The position numbers and the translations under genes are program-made. Below, piece by piece: positions 35,553 to 48,600 of a stretch of 60,000 nucleotides of DNA. Source of the stretch: Antedon mediterranea. Lineage: Eukaryota > Echinodermata > Crinoidea > Comatulida > Antedonidae. Numbering within the stretch: the first letter of the stretch is position 1; each line of letters opens with the position of its first letter. The DNA is taken from the NCBI RefSeq assembly GCF_964355755.1, contig NC_092673.1, forward strand, positions 31,999,001-32,059,000, written 5' to 3'. The notes below the pieces were generated by a model. That model was not told the DNA's origin, did no database searches, and saw only the letters and a list, made by a program, of their open reading frames with translations.

Positions 35553-35840
35553 TAATTACGTAATAGTTATGTAATTTCCGCCAGGTGTTTCTAATGAAGG
35601 TTGTTCTTTTCATAATTACGTAATAGTTATGTAATTTCCGCCAGGTGTTTCTATTGAAGGTCATTCTTTTCCTGTTATTGTAATAATTATGTAATTTCCG
35701 CCAGGTGTTTCTAATGAAGGTCGTTCTTTTCCTGGTTTTGTAATAATTATGTAATTTCCGCCAGGTGTTTCTAATGTAGGTCATTCTTTTCCTGGTTTCG
35801 TAATAATTAAATTATTCTTAATTAATGAATTTCCGCCAGG
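35553..35840 (+). repeat. 60-bp minisatellite, about five copies (left arm)
   Basis: ATGTAATTTCCGCCAGGTGT recurs every 60 bases, linked by AAGGTC.TTCTTTTCCTG. Because 60 is divisible by three, the minus strand shows an open frame of repeated NTWRKLHNYY. That frame is a by-product of the period and not a gene. The mirror copy is at about 41800-42095. Confidence 0.9.
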
Positions 35841-35989
35841 TGTTTCTTTGTCTCTTAATTATTAATTTTTGGCGCGAGGTTCTGGTACGTGGTGAGTGAC
35901 GTCATTACTTTATTTACGATTTAAGACGGTGTAACAAAGTGAATCGGTTATTGTTGTACTATTTTCCAGTTGTTTTGCCTATTTTTTGA

Positions 35990-36945
35990 ATTTTTTTAAA
36001 TTTCTTTATTTAGTAATCAAGGTTAAAAAACAATAAAAACAATGCAAAAAAAGTAGAAAAAACAATTGCACAGAAACACAGGCCTTGATTACAAGGAATG
36101 CCAAGAAAAGTTAAAAACTTATTTCTACTTGGGTCCTAAAAACAAGGAACTGATAAAGAACATACAAATTACATTAAAGAATCCTTAAAAAATGGCATAA
36201 AAATATAAAAGTTTAAAAATAACAGTTTATCTAACACTTATCAAAAATTTAATCCTAATTTACAGTTTTAAGAAAGATTTATAATAAGAGATATATACAA
36301 AAATTGATTTATTGCACTAAAGTAACAAAATTACAATTATTATTATTATATTTATATTATTTATTCTTAATTTACAGATTACAGAAAATTATTGATTTAC
36401 TGCATTATGCTAAAACCTTTTTATAATTTATTGCACATGAGAATTAAATGTTGAGGAGATGCTTTTTTAGTGACAATTTAAAATTTTCTAATGAAATATT
36501 ACTTTTAACATATAATGGTATAGCGTTCCAGGCTTTTATTGAGTTGTAATAAAAAGTTTTTTGTTCGCAGCCCTTAATTATTGGAATCCTATAATTTAAA
36601 TTTGTGGCACTACGTGTCCTTCTAGAGTGGTAATCAACAATACGAACAAAGTTACTATTTAGATACATTAGAGCAGAATTATTAAAAATTTTATATACAT
36701 TGCATAAACATTTGAACTTAACTCTTTCTGGGACGTTCAGATATCCGATTGATTTCAGCTCAGATTGACCAACATGAGATCTCGAATCTGATTGAGTAAT
36801 AAATCTGAATATTTTGTTTTGAGTAGTCTGAAGCCTGAGTTTGTGAACCTGAGAAGAGTCCTTATACCATGCTGGGGAAGCATAGTCAAAAAGATGCTGA
36901 ATTAGAGCTGAAGAGAAAAGTTTCCTACTACCAAATTGTGCTATT
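35990..36945 (-). pseudogene. LINE reverse-transcriptase C-terminal fragment
   Basis: On the minus strand the region encodes the conserved tail of Jockey/CR1-type LINE ORF2: an HKLRLQTTQNKIFRFI stretch at about 36840-36790, then HSRRTRSATNLNYRIP, FYYNSIKAWNAIPLYVKSN and NFKLSLKKHLLN. It is 5-prime truncated near 36945 and lies just inside the inner edge of the left arm, so it is not shared with the right arm. From 36946 to 39073 I see only AT-rich non-coding sequence, presumably including the 3-prime flank of the ALKBH2-type gene. Confidence 0.75.
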
Positions 36946-39073
36946 TTTTAATAATTTGTGAAACTAATTTGTATTGTTTACCGCATGTTACAATTGATGA
37001 TTTCCTACAGATAATAAACCGTTTTGGTGGTTATAGTAGTATAACGTTTTAAGCAGAATCACACTCTATGAAAAACAACACATTTTAACCATGAGGTGTA
37101 GATAAAATGCAAATAAAATGAGTTGGTTTTTAAAAGTAATCATAAGTACACTTTTTACAAAATATACGAACAACATGGAGGACTGCAAACTATACGAGTA
37201 TAAACAAGTAATATAACTCTGCTAGAGAAACACTATCGATATTAACAAACGTAATTATAAACAATGAGATGGTGTAAACACCGAAAAACATAGGTTACTG
37301 TATAACAATGCAAGAAAAACTTGTTATCCCCATTATCAATTGTTTTCTCGTGTCGCTATGTTGACTTTAAAAAAAATTGTTTTATCGTAGGTCGAGTACA
37401 AATTGGCAAGGTTTAGTTGAATGGGACTCCCACACACCTCTCCCACACTCATTCAGAGTACTGTTCTTGTTTGTTATGAGTTGTCAAGAAAAAGTAAAGA
37501 TATAAAGGATTTGTGAAAAGATATTACACCTGATGAGTTAAATAATGTGTTGGCTAAAATGATGAGTGACCAACAAAATACATATCAGTAGACTTGTTAC
37601 AGTACGGTACGGTACTTGCAGTATGTGCATGTGTTGCGACGCAATGCGAAACTGTTTTACAATTGGAAAACGCTAAACGCGTCTCCTGTGATGGACACAA
37701 TTTAAAGTTATTATAAATTCATAACGAAAATGATTTGTTTGGTGTATTTTCTTTTGTTTTGTCTATTATTTATATAAAAATTAATATATATTTATTAATG
37801 TGTACGTGTTTCCTTAATTTGTAATTTCCAGAAACTTCTACGCAAATCAGTAGCTCAGTCTTGTGATTGGTTAATTGTTCTTGTATGATAAACCGTTTAA
37901 AATAGTGACGTCATGTTTTTCAGCCTAATATTGTGCCTCGATGATTTCATCAATACCACCAAAAATAAACCATTTACTGTGGAACTTTTTTTTTTAAATG
38001 GTGCTAGATTAAGGGATTTTTTCATCATCTACGGTAAATTAAAACATTCAGAGAACTATAGGTAACAATCAATAAGAGGATATTTACAAAGAACCGTTAA
38101 AATGTAGGCCTATGCCGTTATAAGATTTAGCCTGCAAAGCGAAAAACAAGGCCTGTAAAAAAATTAATAATGCTTATGAACAGCGGAAGATTCATAACAA
38201 GAAAAACAAAATGTCGGTAGATAAACGTGTAGAAAAAAAGTGACAATATTTATTAAAACCAAAGTAGTTCTAAGAATATCTAATGGCAATAACCTGCACG
38301 TAAACAAATTTCCATTTTTGGCTCCGGTTGAAGGTCTTGTTTTCTGTTAAAATGTATTAAGTGTCAAGAAATACAATTGGTAACCAAAATGTCTTTCTGT
38401 ATTCGATAATTATGATTTCTCTGAGTTTGTTTGTTGTTGTTGCAATTATGATAAAAGTAATATTAAATAATACACAGATATCGGTCATTTCTCACGATTG
38501 AATTCATAATTTTTATTTACAATACCACTTACAGTAAAACTATCGTAGATGTACATGGTCTTTATTGTAATAATATTAATCACACATATGTAGATAAATC
38601 ATTGATACATGTACGAAAATATGTGCTATTATTAGTGTTATTATAACGTGTTTTTTTTTTGTTTGTTTTTTTTGTGTTTAATCTACCAGTCCGTTTCAAA
38701 CGTTACAAGTACCTATTACTCTTGAAATTACGATTAAAATGCTTTAAAGAAAAACTTACACACTTATTAAAAACATAAAAAATTGTATTTAACAATTAGA
38801 AACACATTACAAGTTACTTTTAAGAAATTATTCGTAAAGTTAATCATTATCCACAAAAAGAAAAACAATCACATGATTATTAACGATCAATGGAATTAGG
38901 CCTAGATCTAAATGAATTAACTTCAATACAATAATACAACCATTTGTAGGAATATCATCACAAAAATAATTCAACTGGTACTACTATACTAAATGAGAAC
39001 AGATCATGAACAGTTGATATTCTTGAGATCTACAATCACTATTAAAGACTGCAATGTTTGCGTAACATTTCTC

Positions 39074-40907
39074 TCATCTTTTAATATCTCTAAACCTGAG
39101 ATTTATTCTTGGTAGCTTGATGGATTGATTTTTAGGAAGTGAATGGTACCAGTACTCATTAGTGGGATAATTCATCATTAATAATGTACCGTGTTTAAGA
39201 TCAACAGTTACTGGCTCAATGATTCTTTTGGGACTCTTACCTCGCGCATCACCATGTCGAAATCTAAACATACGTGTTTGCCCCAATGATACAGAGGCGA
39301 TTGGACTAAAGTGATCCATGTCTTTCTCATCGTCTTTGTGTTCGCCAATGTAATCACTTCCAGTAGCATATCTATAGAGTAACAACAAAATACAATAGAA
39401 AATAAGATATTTTAAGATGAGACTAAAAAACCCCAATTATCCATTAAAACAATCTTATCTAACAAATTGCAGAAATCATCCAGTATGAATACTGATAGTG
39501 TTCAATCGTTTTAGAGGTAAACTATGGACCCTTTTAATCAATAAAAAAAATAAATAAATAAAATAATAAACAAGAATAATTACCGGTTGACCAAAACAAA
39601 ATTGAAGTAATGTCCTGTAGCCGATTTTAAAAGGTCGCGGAGATCTTTCAGGAATGGTGGCCACGGTAAAGCTGGTACTGTATTGCCTGAATATTTGTAA
39701 GTTAAGCCCGGATCGCTAAACGAAACCTGCAGAGAGGAAACCATACAAAGAAAGTCATTTATTATTTGGCGAGATGTAAATGAACACGCCTAAATAAAAT
39801 AATTTACAGTAAAAGAGTAAATTATACCTATAGCTGCACAGTAAATAAAGAAAAACAAAGGAAACGATATACAAGTAATTAACAAGTCATTAATACAAAA
39901 CCACGGATAAAAACATAATGGAACTAACCTGTTTTCTAGGAATATTAAACCACTTTCCATACACTTTCACCTTTGTAAGATCACCGGTAAAATAGTCAAT
40001 CTCTTCCTCACATTTTTTAAACAAGGTATCGGCTGCTCCTTTATCAAGAAGTTGAAGGTAATCATAGTCTAAATTTTCCCCTATTATCTTTTGCACCGAT
40101 AACTTATCAGGAGGTAGCAATTGATGTTCTGAATTGAATAAACGTCCTCCATTATCGTTTTTGTCAACACCCCTTCAACAGAAGCTGCATTATCATTACC
40201 AACCTCCTCAATCATCTTTTGTATTTCACCGTGTTTTTCAATTAACTTGAACCACTGACTCTTTGAAAGGTTTACACATTTTTTACCGGGTTTAAACTTT
40301 CCTCCTTCTTCAGACTGGTAATAGCGGCGAATACACACAAATTGTTCTTCTTTCCAGTTACTAACTACCACATGAATTATGTCCGAAAGTGGGATTCTTA
40401 TTGCCTCCACCATGTTAATGTCTCTTTGTAAGTCTTCCAGTGACTGGAGAATTAAATTGATATTGTTAAAAAGTTTTTGCCACAGCAGAACGGGTAAATT
40501 ATTACCTAGAGGTCCAGGTTTGAAGGCACCATATTCTTCCGTTTGGTAATACTCTCTGAGACAAACATAAACATCGTCACCCATCGTTGGGCCACTACAT
40601 GGCGTTTTTCAGACAAGAAAATCCGATTCTTTGAAGTTATGGAAATCTTTGGTACATCATCGGTCATTACGGCAAAATCCCGGGCGCTCATTCCTGAGAC
40701 TTTACTAAAACCATTACACTCATCTGTTTGACCATTAAAAGAATTCCTAGGATCCAATATATTCGCTGATGTAGAAGCAATCGTTGGTATTTTTAAACTG
40801 CTACACTCGTCAGCTTGACCATTAGAACTCCCCATAACTCTTTTCATTGTCCTACGGGCTTTCTCACCAATTGCTAATTTCGGAGAAGGTAAACAGTTGA
40901 AACTCAT
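39074..40907 (-). CDS. Two PC4 domains fused to an ALKBH2-type DNA demethylase
   Basis: Exons (minus): 40907-39929, 39726-39584, 39371-39074. GT-AG borders and phases agree. An N-terminal linker of about 95 residues holds two NGQxDEC-containing repeats. PC4 domain 1 (LREYYQTEEYGAFKPGPLG) and domain 2 (CIRRYYQSEEGGKFKPGKKC) follow, each ending in the PC4-type W-x2-L helix. Then comes the ALKBH2 body: EEEIDYFTGDLTKVKVYGKW, LTYKYSGNTVPALPWPPF, YFNFVLVNRYATGSDYIGEH. The Fe(II) ligands H-x-D (EHKDDE) and His (YWYHSLP) are present, as is the 2-oxoglutarate-binding Arg region (PRINLRFR). ALKBH2 enzymes remove 1-methyladenine and 3-methylcytosine from DNA; PC4 binds single-stranded DNA, so the fusion is mechanistically sensible. 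Exon 1 is broken by one base at each of two runs (CCC at 40580, TTTTT at 40158). If real, the PC4 and AlkB parts would be separate or dead genes. Confidence 0.78.
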
Positions 40908-41119
40908 GTTTATAGACTGTAGAGAGTTACAGAGAGCGAAACGAATGATCGTTGACAACTCTGAACGATTACGCTTGAATCAGATCAGATATATATATAC
41001 AGTTATTAATTGATTTTTTCCTGTCAATTGTTTCGCTGCAACATGTGCTAATTAAAGCATTATTAACTTTTTTGTTTGTTTTCCGGTCATTCGTTTCCGT
41101 GACACGTGCGAAACACAAT

Positions 41120-41629
41120 TTAAATGTCCTCGCACAACAGCTTAAAAATAGTCTCTGAATTAATCAGGATATTTACAAGAAAATAAACGAAATGTCTATA
41201 CCGAGGCAATGAATATTCTCCGTGCATATTTAGTTCGTTGTAAACGGTATCGGCTGAAACATACTTCTTATCCAGAACCTCCCGATAAAAATAGAGACTT
41301 CATACAACAGAAATCATGATCTTTTTGACTGCTCCTGTCAAATTCACAACCATAACAAGCCGCTTTACTTAACAACCAGCACTGGGCTAACACTTGAGCA
41401 ACAAACAATTGTTTAATCAAACGCTTCATTTTCAACAAAAATTCTCTCTCCACCTCGTCTACGTACGTAAATATACAACTTGTAGGCCTGTTACTCCTCT
41501 CGACTCCTTCATCTATTTCGACGGGGATAACCTCTTCGGCCTCCCTGGAACAACAGTCTCCTCATCATCGCTAATTATTATAACAGTATCTGCACAACTC
41601 CCTTGCGAAAAATATATACTTCCAGACAT
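41120..41629 (-). CDS. Small gene with SUMO-interaction-like motif and Cys/His cluster (function unknown)
   Basis: From the ATG at 41629 the minus strand reads MSGSIYFSQGSCADTVIIIS followed by DDEE. VIIIS-DDEE is a classic SUMO-interaction pattern: hydrophobic core then acids. After a one-base discontinuity at the CCC run 41543-41545 the frame gives EVIPVEIDEGVERS, then LIKQLFVAQVLAQCWLLSK and CYGCEFDRSSQKDHDFCC (C-x2-C-x9-H-x2-C). A second discontinuity at the A run 41287-41291 leads to DKKYVSADTVYNELNMHGEY, ending at TAA 41120-41122. I recall C-x-G-C..Q-x-D-H-D-x-C proteins in marine invertebrates but cannot name the family. It lies about 210 bases upstream of the PC4-ALKBH2 gene on the same strand, just inside the inner edge of the right arm. 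ALKBH2 partnership is only suggested by position. Confidence 0.5.
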
Positions 41630-41799
41630 AGTAAAATACTGTAAAGAGATTCTACGCAAAGATAGGCAAAACAACTGGAAAATAGTACAAAAATAACCGA
41701 TTCACTTTGTTACACCGTCTTAAATCGTAAATAAAGTAATGACGTCACTCACCACGTACCAGAACCTCGCGCCAAAAATTAATAATTAAGAGACAAAGA

Positions 41800-42095
41800 A
41801 ACACCTGGCGGAAATTCATTAATTAAAAATAATTTGATTATTACGAAACCAGGAAAAGAATGACCTTCATTAGAAACACCTGGCGGAAATTACATAATTA
41901 TTATGAAACCAGGAAAAGAACGACCTTCATTAGAAACACCTGGCGGAAATTACATAATTATTACAATAACAGGAAAAGAATGACCTTCAATAGAAACACC
42001 TGGCGGAAATTACATAACTATTACGTAATTATAAAAAGAACGACCTTCATTAGAAACACCTGGCGGAAATTACATAACTATTACGTAATTATGAA
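41800..42095 (-). repeat. 60-bp minisatellite (right arm)
   Basis: Inverted copy of the array at 35553-35840, with ACACCTGGCGGAAATTACAT every 60 bases. Copy number is similar, about five. Confidence 0.9.
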
Positions 42096-43808
42096 ATACA
42101 CCAAGGTCGGGTCTGAAGTACCTCTTTTACTACTATTATATAATTACATGACTAGTTTTATGATTTTTCATAACAATGGAAGATCACAAATGAAACAATT
42201 TGTATTAAGATTTCTGAAAATTTGATTCTCACTAAAACTGAATGTATGCTATTATTGTACAGTTAACTTTGACATTGTGTGTCATTTTAAGAAGCATTAT
42301 TTAGTTGTTAACTTTGACATTGTGGCTCAGTTATTGTTAAGAAGCACATATTGAGGATCACAAAATTCACGGAATTGATTCTCACTGAAACTGAACATGC
42401 AATAGTTGTTAACTTTGACATTGTGGCTCAGTCATTTTAAGAAGCATTCATACATTATTCACGATATCAATATCAGCACCCTGGTAACAATATTGTATAA
42501 CAGTCTATAAATACACTCTGTACACAATAGCAGTCTCATCAATATGACACTTAATACCACCAGTTGAAATATGATGGTTGTTCAATGAATGCTGGCTAGC
42601 AATCAGCATTTGATATTAACATACAGTATGAAATTAAACAAGTGTCAGCTGTATAATAGTGGTTGTGTACTGTACAGTATGAATATACATGTATAGTATT
42701 GTTACCTTACTGAATAAGTTCATGATTAAAATGAAGAATTCTTATGAAAATTAATTATTTAAGTTCAGTGGCAAACATAACAGTAAATAAATGGGACTGA
42801 ACCAAAAGGACATAAGTTCACAAAGAAAAAACATATTTTTTTACCAAAATTAAAATGGAATTAGACATTAATTTTCTACATAATAATATCTATATTTAAA
42901 CAATTAAACAAGAATAACAATTAATATATCAGTCCCACTTTCAATTCAGTACCAAAGTGATTAATTAATAATAATAGTTTATTTCATCCTTGATTGTCTA
43001 TTTACTACTGTCATTCCCATTAAAACCATTTTCTGGCATAATTCAGTTCCTACTGCTATAAGAGTTAAAAGAAGATTCTATATTATTCTATTAGTGTATC
43101 TACAGTATCTAACATAACATAAAATGAAACACAGATATGGAATTTAGTTTAAATTATTTTAATTAAACTATTTAAAAAGAAAAAAACAAATTTTTACTCC
43201 AGCAAAATAAATATGTAAAATACTGCATAAATAACACAATAAAACGAATGTATTCATGTATAAATATTACTTGTGTACTTGATAAGTGATGTGATGTTTC
43301 TTAAAATGATTCTACAACTAAAGGATAACTAAATTTTAAAATTACACCAATTAATTATTTTCCAATTATAATTGGTTGAAATGAAACAAATGAATTTGTC
43401 GTCATACTGTACAAACAGATTAAACAAATGGTGGTGTGCAAAGTTCAACAGCATAGCAACTTCCTCTGACAACTCCCATGTCAAACACACTTCATATGTT
43501 GTATTCTCAAACAAGAAAGTTGAATGATGTAGATGATGGGTGGAATAATTTGGCAAATTTGCAAATTATCAATTCAATTCATATTTATAATGCGCAGAAT
43601 TTTTTCCGAAAAGATAAGTTCTAAGGCGCAACGCCACAACTGCTAGCACTCATAAAGTGGTTGGAATAAATATAATCTTTGTATGGTCAGTGAATCCTAA
43701 GCGACTCAGTCATCCACTTTTCAACTGAGATACACAACATCTACACCAATACAACATATGACTTTACTGTATTAAAAAACTATTCAACAAAACATTACAA
43801 TATCTTAC

Positions 43809-43948
43809 CTGGTAAACACACCTGTAGCCTCTCCATTGAGGCAACAAATTTTTTTCTGTGTTTGTCTTAACAATTCCAATTCATCTGCTTTCTCTATTAA
43901 TACTTTGCCTGATTGTTGTAAAGCTTTATTTGTGTCCAGTACTTCTTT
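43809..43948 (-). pseudogene. EXOC6: EXOC6/Sec15-like exon B, right-arm copy
   Basis: On the minus strand, after CTCATAG, the exon encodes KEVLDTNKALQQSGKVL and IEKADELELLRQTQKK without the piggyBac interruption, then ends CCAG before GTAAGAT. The A/T run after CAG has one base more than the Sec15-like frame needs, as in the left arm. Apart from this, it is the better preserved copy. Confidence 0.78.
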
Positions 43949-43982
43949 CTATGAGATGAGAAGAGAAATAAACTTGAAGATA

Positions 43983-44017
<35 letters not shown>

Positions 44018-45655
44018 TTGTATAGCGCACATTTATACAACATATAATTATAATCAGCGGCGCTTCACATCAATTAGTATCGTAACATTCTTTGAAATAT
44101 AGTGCTTTTAAATGTTTTTTAAACTAATTATAGTCGTCTAAGTGCTTAATGTGACTTGGTAATCTGTTCCAAATTTTGGGTCCTGCTACGGCGAACGAAC
44201 GGTCAGCAAATGTCTTTCGTTTAGTTCGTGGGATTGTCAGGTTATAATTGCTGGTGCTTGAACGAGTACTGCGAGAAACATTCCGCACAGTAAGAATTTC
44301 TCTCAGGTAACTTGGAGCGGAACCTTTAAGCGAACGCCATACAAGACATGCTATTTTGAATTGACATCTATGAGACATCGGAAGCCAGTGCAAGGATCGC
44401 ATGGCGTTAGTTGCACTGTCATACCGACCTTTCCTGACAATTATTTTCGCAGCTTGGTGCAGTAACCTCTTCATTGGAGCAAGGGTATTAGCAGGTAGAC
44501 CATAATACAATGCATTGGCGTAATCAATATGTGACAGCACGAGCGATTGAACTAGTTGTTGGCAAAGGTCCTTGGAGAGAAATTTGCGGATTTGACGAAT
44601 ATAGTATAAATTAACAGCTATCGTTCTGCATTTATCATGTATGTGGTTCTTGAAAGATAGCTGGTCGTCGATATTAACACCAAGGTATTTTACAGATGAA
44701 CCACGTGGTATTCTGTCCTGACATACGATGATATGATCTTTCTCGCATTTCAGGATTTGAACTCTGCTTCTTAATAGAATGAACTCTGTTTTTTCACTGT
44801 TCATTTTTAGTCTGTTGGACTTCATCCAGTCGTTGATGGATATGAGGCACTCTTGTAATTTGGTGATTGTATTTTCCATACTAGAACTAGAATTTGGATT
44901 AAATGAATCATACACTGAATGATCATCGGCATATCCCATCACAGAAATATCAAACTTACTGATATGATCTTGTAAAGTGCTGGCATATATGGTGTATAGA
45001 ACTGGACCGCATACACTACCCTGAGGTACAGAGAAGGACAAATTGGCTGTCTCCGAGTTAGTTTCGCCGATTGTTACGTTGGCAAATCGATGACGAAGGT
45101 AAGTATCAAACCAGATCAATGCCGCATTGGCCACTCCGAATTTGTTCTGCAAAACGTCGAGGAGTACTTCGTGGTTCACTGTGTCAAAGGCGGCTGACAA
45201 GTCTATACATACCAGCGCAGACACCCTTTGCAGCTCCATATTCCAGAGTACGTCATTGGTTAACTTAACCAAAGCCGTCTCTGTGCTAAAACCTTTCCGA
45301 TAGGCAGATTGGTACGCCGGTAATAAGGTATTGTTCTCAACATAAGCTATGAATTGGTTCAAGCATGCGCGTTTAACCAGCTTGGATACGAAGGACAGAT
45401 TGCTTACTGGCCTATAATTCCTGAGGATACATTCAACACCATTCTTTTTTATAAGCGGTTTTATAACTGATATTTTCCATCTATGAGCAAATACGCCGTT
45501 ACACAACGAGTTGTTGATCATCCTTGTAATAAGTGGTAGAAGTGTATCCAGATGCTGTTTCACCAGTGTCGACGGTAGGGGGTCAGTGGAGCAGGTTGTT
45601 GGTTTTGCGCATATGATCAACTTCCTAACATCATCTTCGCTAACTTCCTGAAATG

Positions 45656-48600
45656 GGAGCTTGTAAAAACAAAAATAAAAGAATTTTCAATTGCATACGG
45701 AAAACAAAAAAATAAAAACCAGAATAAAAAGAAAGAAAAATTACAAAAACAAATAAAAAACTTAAATGAAACAATTATGAATACTCAAAATTGTGATATA
45801 ACCATTGAAAATAAAATTGAAAACAAAAAAATAGAGCTTGAAAACATTTATAATGTAGAAGCAAAAGGCGCGCAAATTAGGTCCAGAGTAAAATGGATAG
45901 AGGAAGGCGAGCGGAATACAAAATACTTTCTTGGGTTAGAAAGATCCAAAAGTAAAAAGAAACACATAAAAAGTTTAATTACTAAAGATGGGAGCTTAGC
46001 AACGAGCCCAATTGATATTTTAAAGGAACAAATACAACATTTCGAAGGTTTATACGCAAAAAATGTTATAAACCCTGGAAAAATTAATAAATACCTTTGT
46101 AATTCTATTATAAACAAGCTTTCAGAAATAGAAAAAGAAAATTGAGAAGGTTACGTCACTATTGAGGAATGTAAAAAGGCCATTTCAATGATGGAAAAAA
46201 ATAAAACACCTGGATCGGATGGTCTAAGTGTTGAATTTTATGTGTTCTTTTAGAATAATATTAAACATTTAATTTGCGATGCGTTAAATGAAAGTTATAA
46301 TTCTCAAGAATTATCCTTTTCGCAAAAACGAGGTGTAATCACCCTTTTGTTCAAGGATGGAGAAAGAGAAAATTTGAATAATTGGCGTCCCATTACCCTC
46401 TTAAACACCGATTACAAAATTCTTGCACATGTATTAAGTAACAGACTTAAAATGGTTATTAAATCAATAGTAAGTTCAGACCAAAAAGGTTATATAAAAG
46501 GCCGTTTCGCTGGTGAAAACATTCGGTTAATAGAAGACCTGCTTTATTATACAGAGTGTAATGATATCGAAGGGGCAATAATTACCGTAGATTTTAAGAA
46601 GGCTTTTGACTCTATTAGTAGAGATTTTATGTTCAATGTTCTAGAAAAGTTTAACTTTGGAATGTTCTTTTGTAACTGGGTAAAAGTATTATACAATAAC
46701 GTTGAATGTGTCACAGTTAACAATGGTTGGGTTTCAAACAATTTTAAAATGGAAAGAGGTATTAGACAAGGTTGTCCTCTATCTGCTCTGTTATTCATTT
46801 TAGTGGTTGAAGTAATGGCATCTAGAATAAGAAACAAAGATGACTATAAACTTCCAAATAATGAAAATAACATAGAAGCTAGAATAAGCCAATTAGCCGA
46901 TGATACTGTTTTGTATGTTGGTAATGACAAAAGTATTAAGTCAGCAGTCAGTGTAATTGAACGTTTTTGTGAAGTATCTGGAATGACACTAAATAAAAAA
47001 AAAACCAATGCTTTTTGGATTGGTAAATGGAAGAACAGAATAGATAGACCTTTAGAATTAAATTGGGTAAAACACCCAATCAAAATTTTAGGCATATATG
47101 TAGGGTATAATACAGAAGAATGTACCAGAAAAAACTGGGATGTTAAATTAATAGAGCTAGAAAAGACTTTAAAACAATGGAATGCTAGAAATCTCTAAAT
47201 TTTTGGTAGAATAATAATCCTGAAAAGTCTTGCACTATCTAAATTAACATATGCTTTTTTTTTTCTCTTTCGTGGGGGTCACCCACATTTATTCATTCCT
47301 TTTACAAATATAAATTATATAACATACATACATTTTTATAAAAATAAAGAACAATAAAATGCAATATATCAGCTAAAAAGTCACTATATCTATACATGTA
47401 CATAAAATCGATGGAGTAAAAGTATGCTTTAAAAACGTACATTTTATGTTTATTGCAAGTTATAGTAAAAGTACAACTATTTATCATTTAAATTTACTTT
47501 ATATTAAGAAATGTATTAAAAAGTAGCTGTTTCTTTTATTATATCTTAAATCAGTACTCACAATTTGTTTCTTTATTTCTTTTGACCTTATATTACATCC
47601 GTTACAAATATATACACACATACACACATTAATATACCTATTTACATTTACGAATCAGTTTAATCTAGTTATTATAAACACATTATATGCTACTTTTTAT
47701 GTTTTGGCCTTGTATAACATTTGTTTCATTCCACTATTTCTATTCCTTTAAAGTTCTTTTCTTACTATGTTGGCCCTTTAAAATTAACATATGCTGCAAA
47801 TATCACTGATGTTCCAAAATATGTATATACAAAAGTTACAAATCTAATATATAATTTTATTTGGAACAATAAAAGGTAAAAGATAAAAAGAAAAACTCTA
47901 ATTGGTGATGTTGAGATGGGAGGCATTAAAATGCCTGATTTTACTCTTCATGTTAACGCACTCATGTGTGGCTGGTTAAAAAGAATTATGAATGATGATG
48001 GTGCTAAATGGAAAAATATTCCAATGTATTATATTAAAAAAATATGTGATGTTAATGTTTTACTTAATATGTCATGTTATAACATTATTGATGTTAATTC
48101 TGATAAAATTCTACTGTTTTACAAAAATATGATAAAAGCCTACATAAATTATAACAGAATCTCTAAAAAAAAACCCTGAAACTTATAACGATATAATGAA
48201 TGAGCAACTGTGGGGAAACCACTACGTTAAACTAAAAAAAAAAACGCTTTTCTACAAGCATTGGATTGACAGTGGCATTATCAGTATTAAAGACATTGTT
48301 AATAAGAACACTTTTTTAACATCGAACGAAATACTGGTGAAACTACAATGTAAAACAAACTGGTTAAATGAGTATTTGTGCATTATTAAGGCAATACCAA
48401 TTCAATGGAAACGTATTATTAAGGAGGTAGATATTTTCAATTGTGATGATAATGATGAAGTAGTTGGGACTAAGTATGAGATTAATACTACCAAACTAAT
48501 ATACTCATGGTTTGTGAAAGAATATTTCATTATTCCAATGTCACAACTAAAATGGGAAGAGTACTTCAATGATAACAACATTGATTGGAAAACTTCTTGG

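Larger units (their letters stand above)
25930..35985 (+). repeat. Left arm of a giant inverted duplication
   Basis: Read in reverse complement, 25930-35985 matches 41660-51838 in order. Outer edge: AATCGCATTAACCTTTATT at 25931 against its complement ending near 51837. Inner edge: CCAGTTGTTTTGCCTAT at about 35967-35983 against its complement near 41660. The shared sequence (about 6 kb) is 25930-28622, 30935-32381 and 34112-35983; the rest of the arm is later insertion (28627-30930, 32382-34107). Identity is high, with scattered substitutions and small indels. The arm contains EXOC6 exons, a LINE and a minisatellite. Confidence 0.93.

Noticed and set aside
35419-35784. Open frame of repeated NTWRKLHNYY (also 41860-42225 on the other strand)
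   Set aside because: It is the translation of a 60-bp minisatellite whose period is a multiple of three; no start context, no homology, and the third array column varies as DNA.
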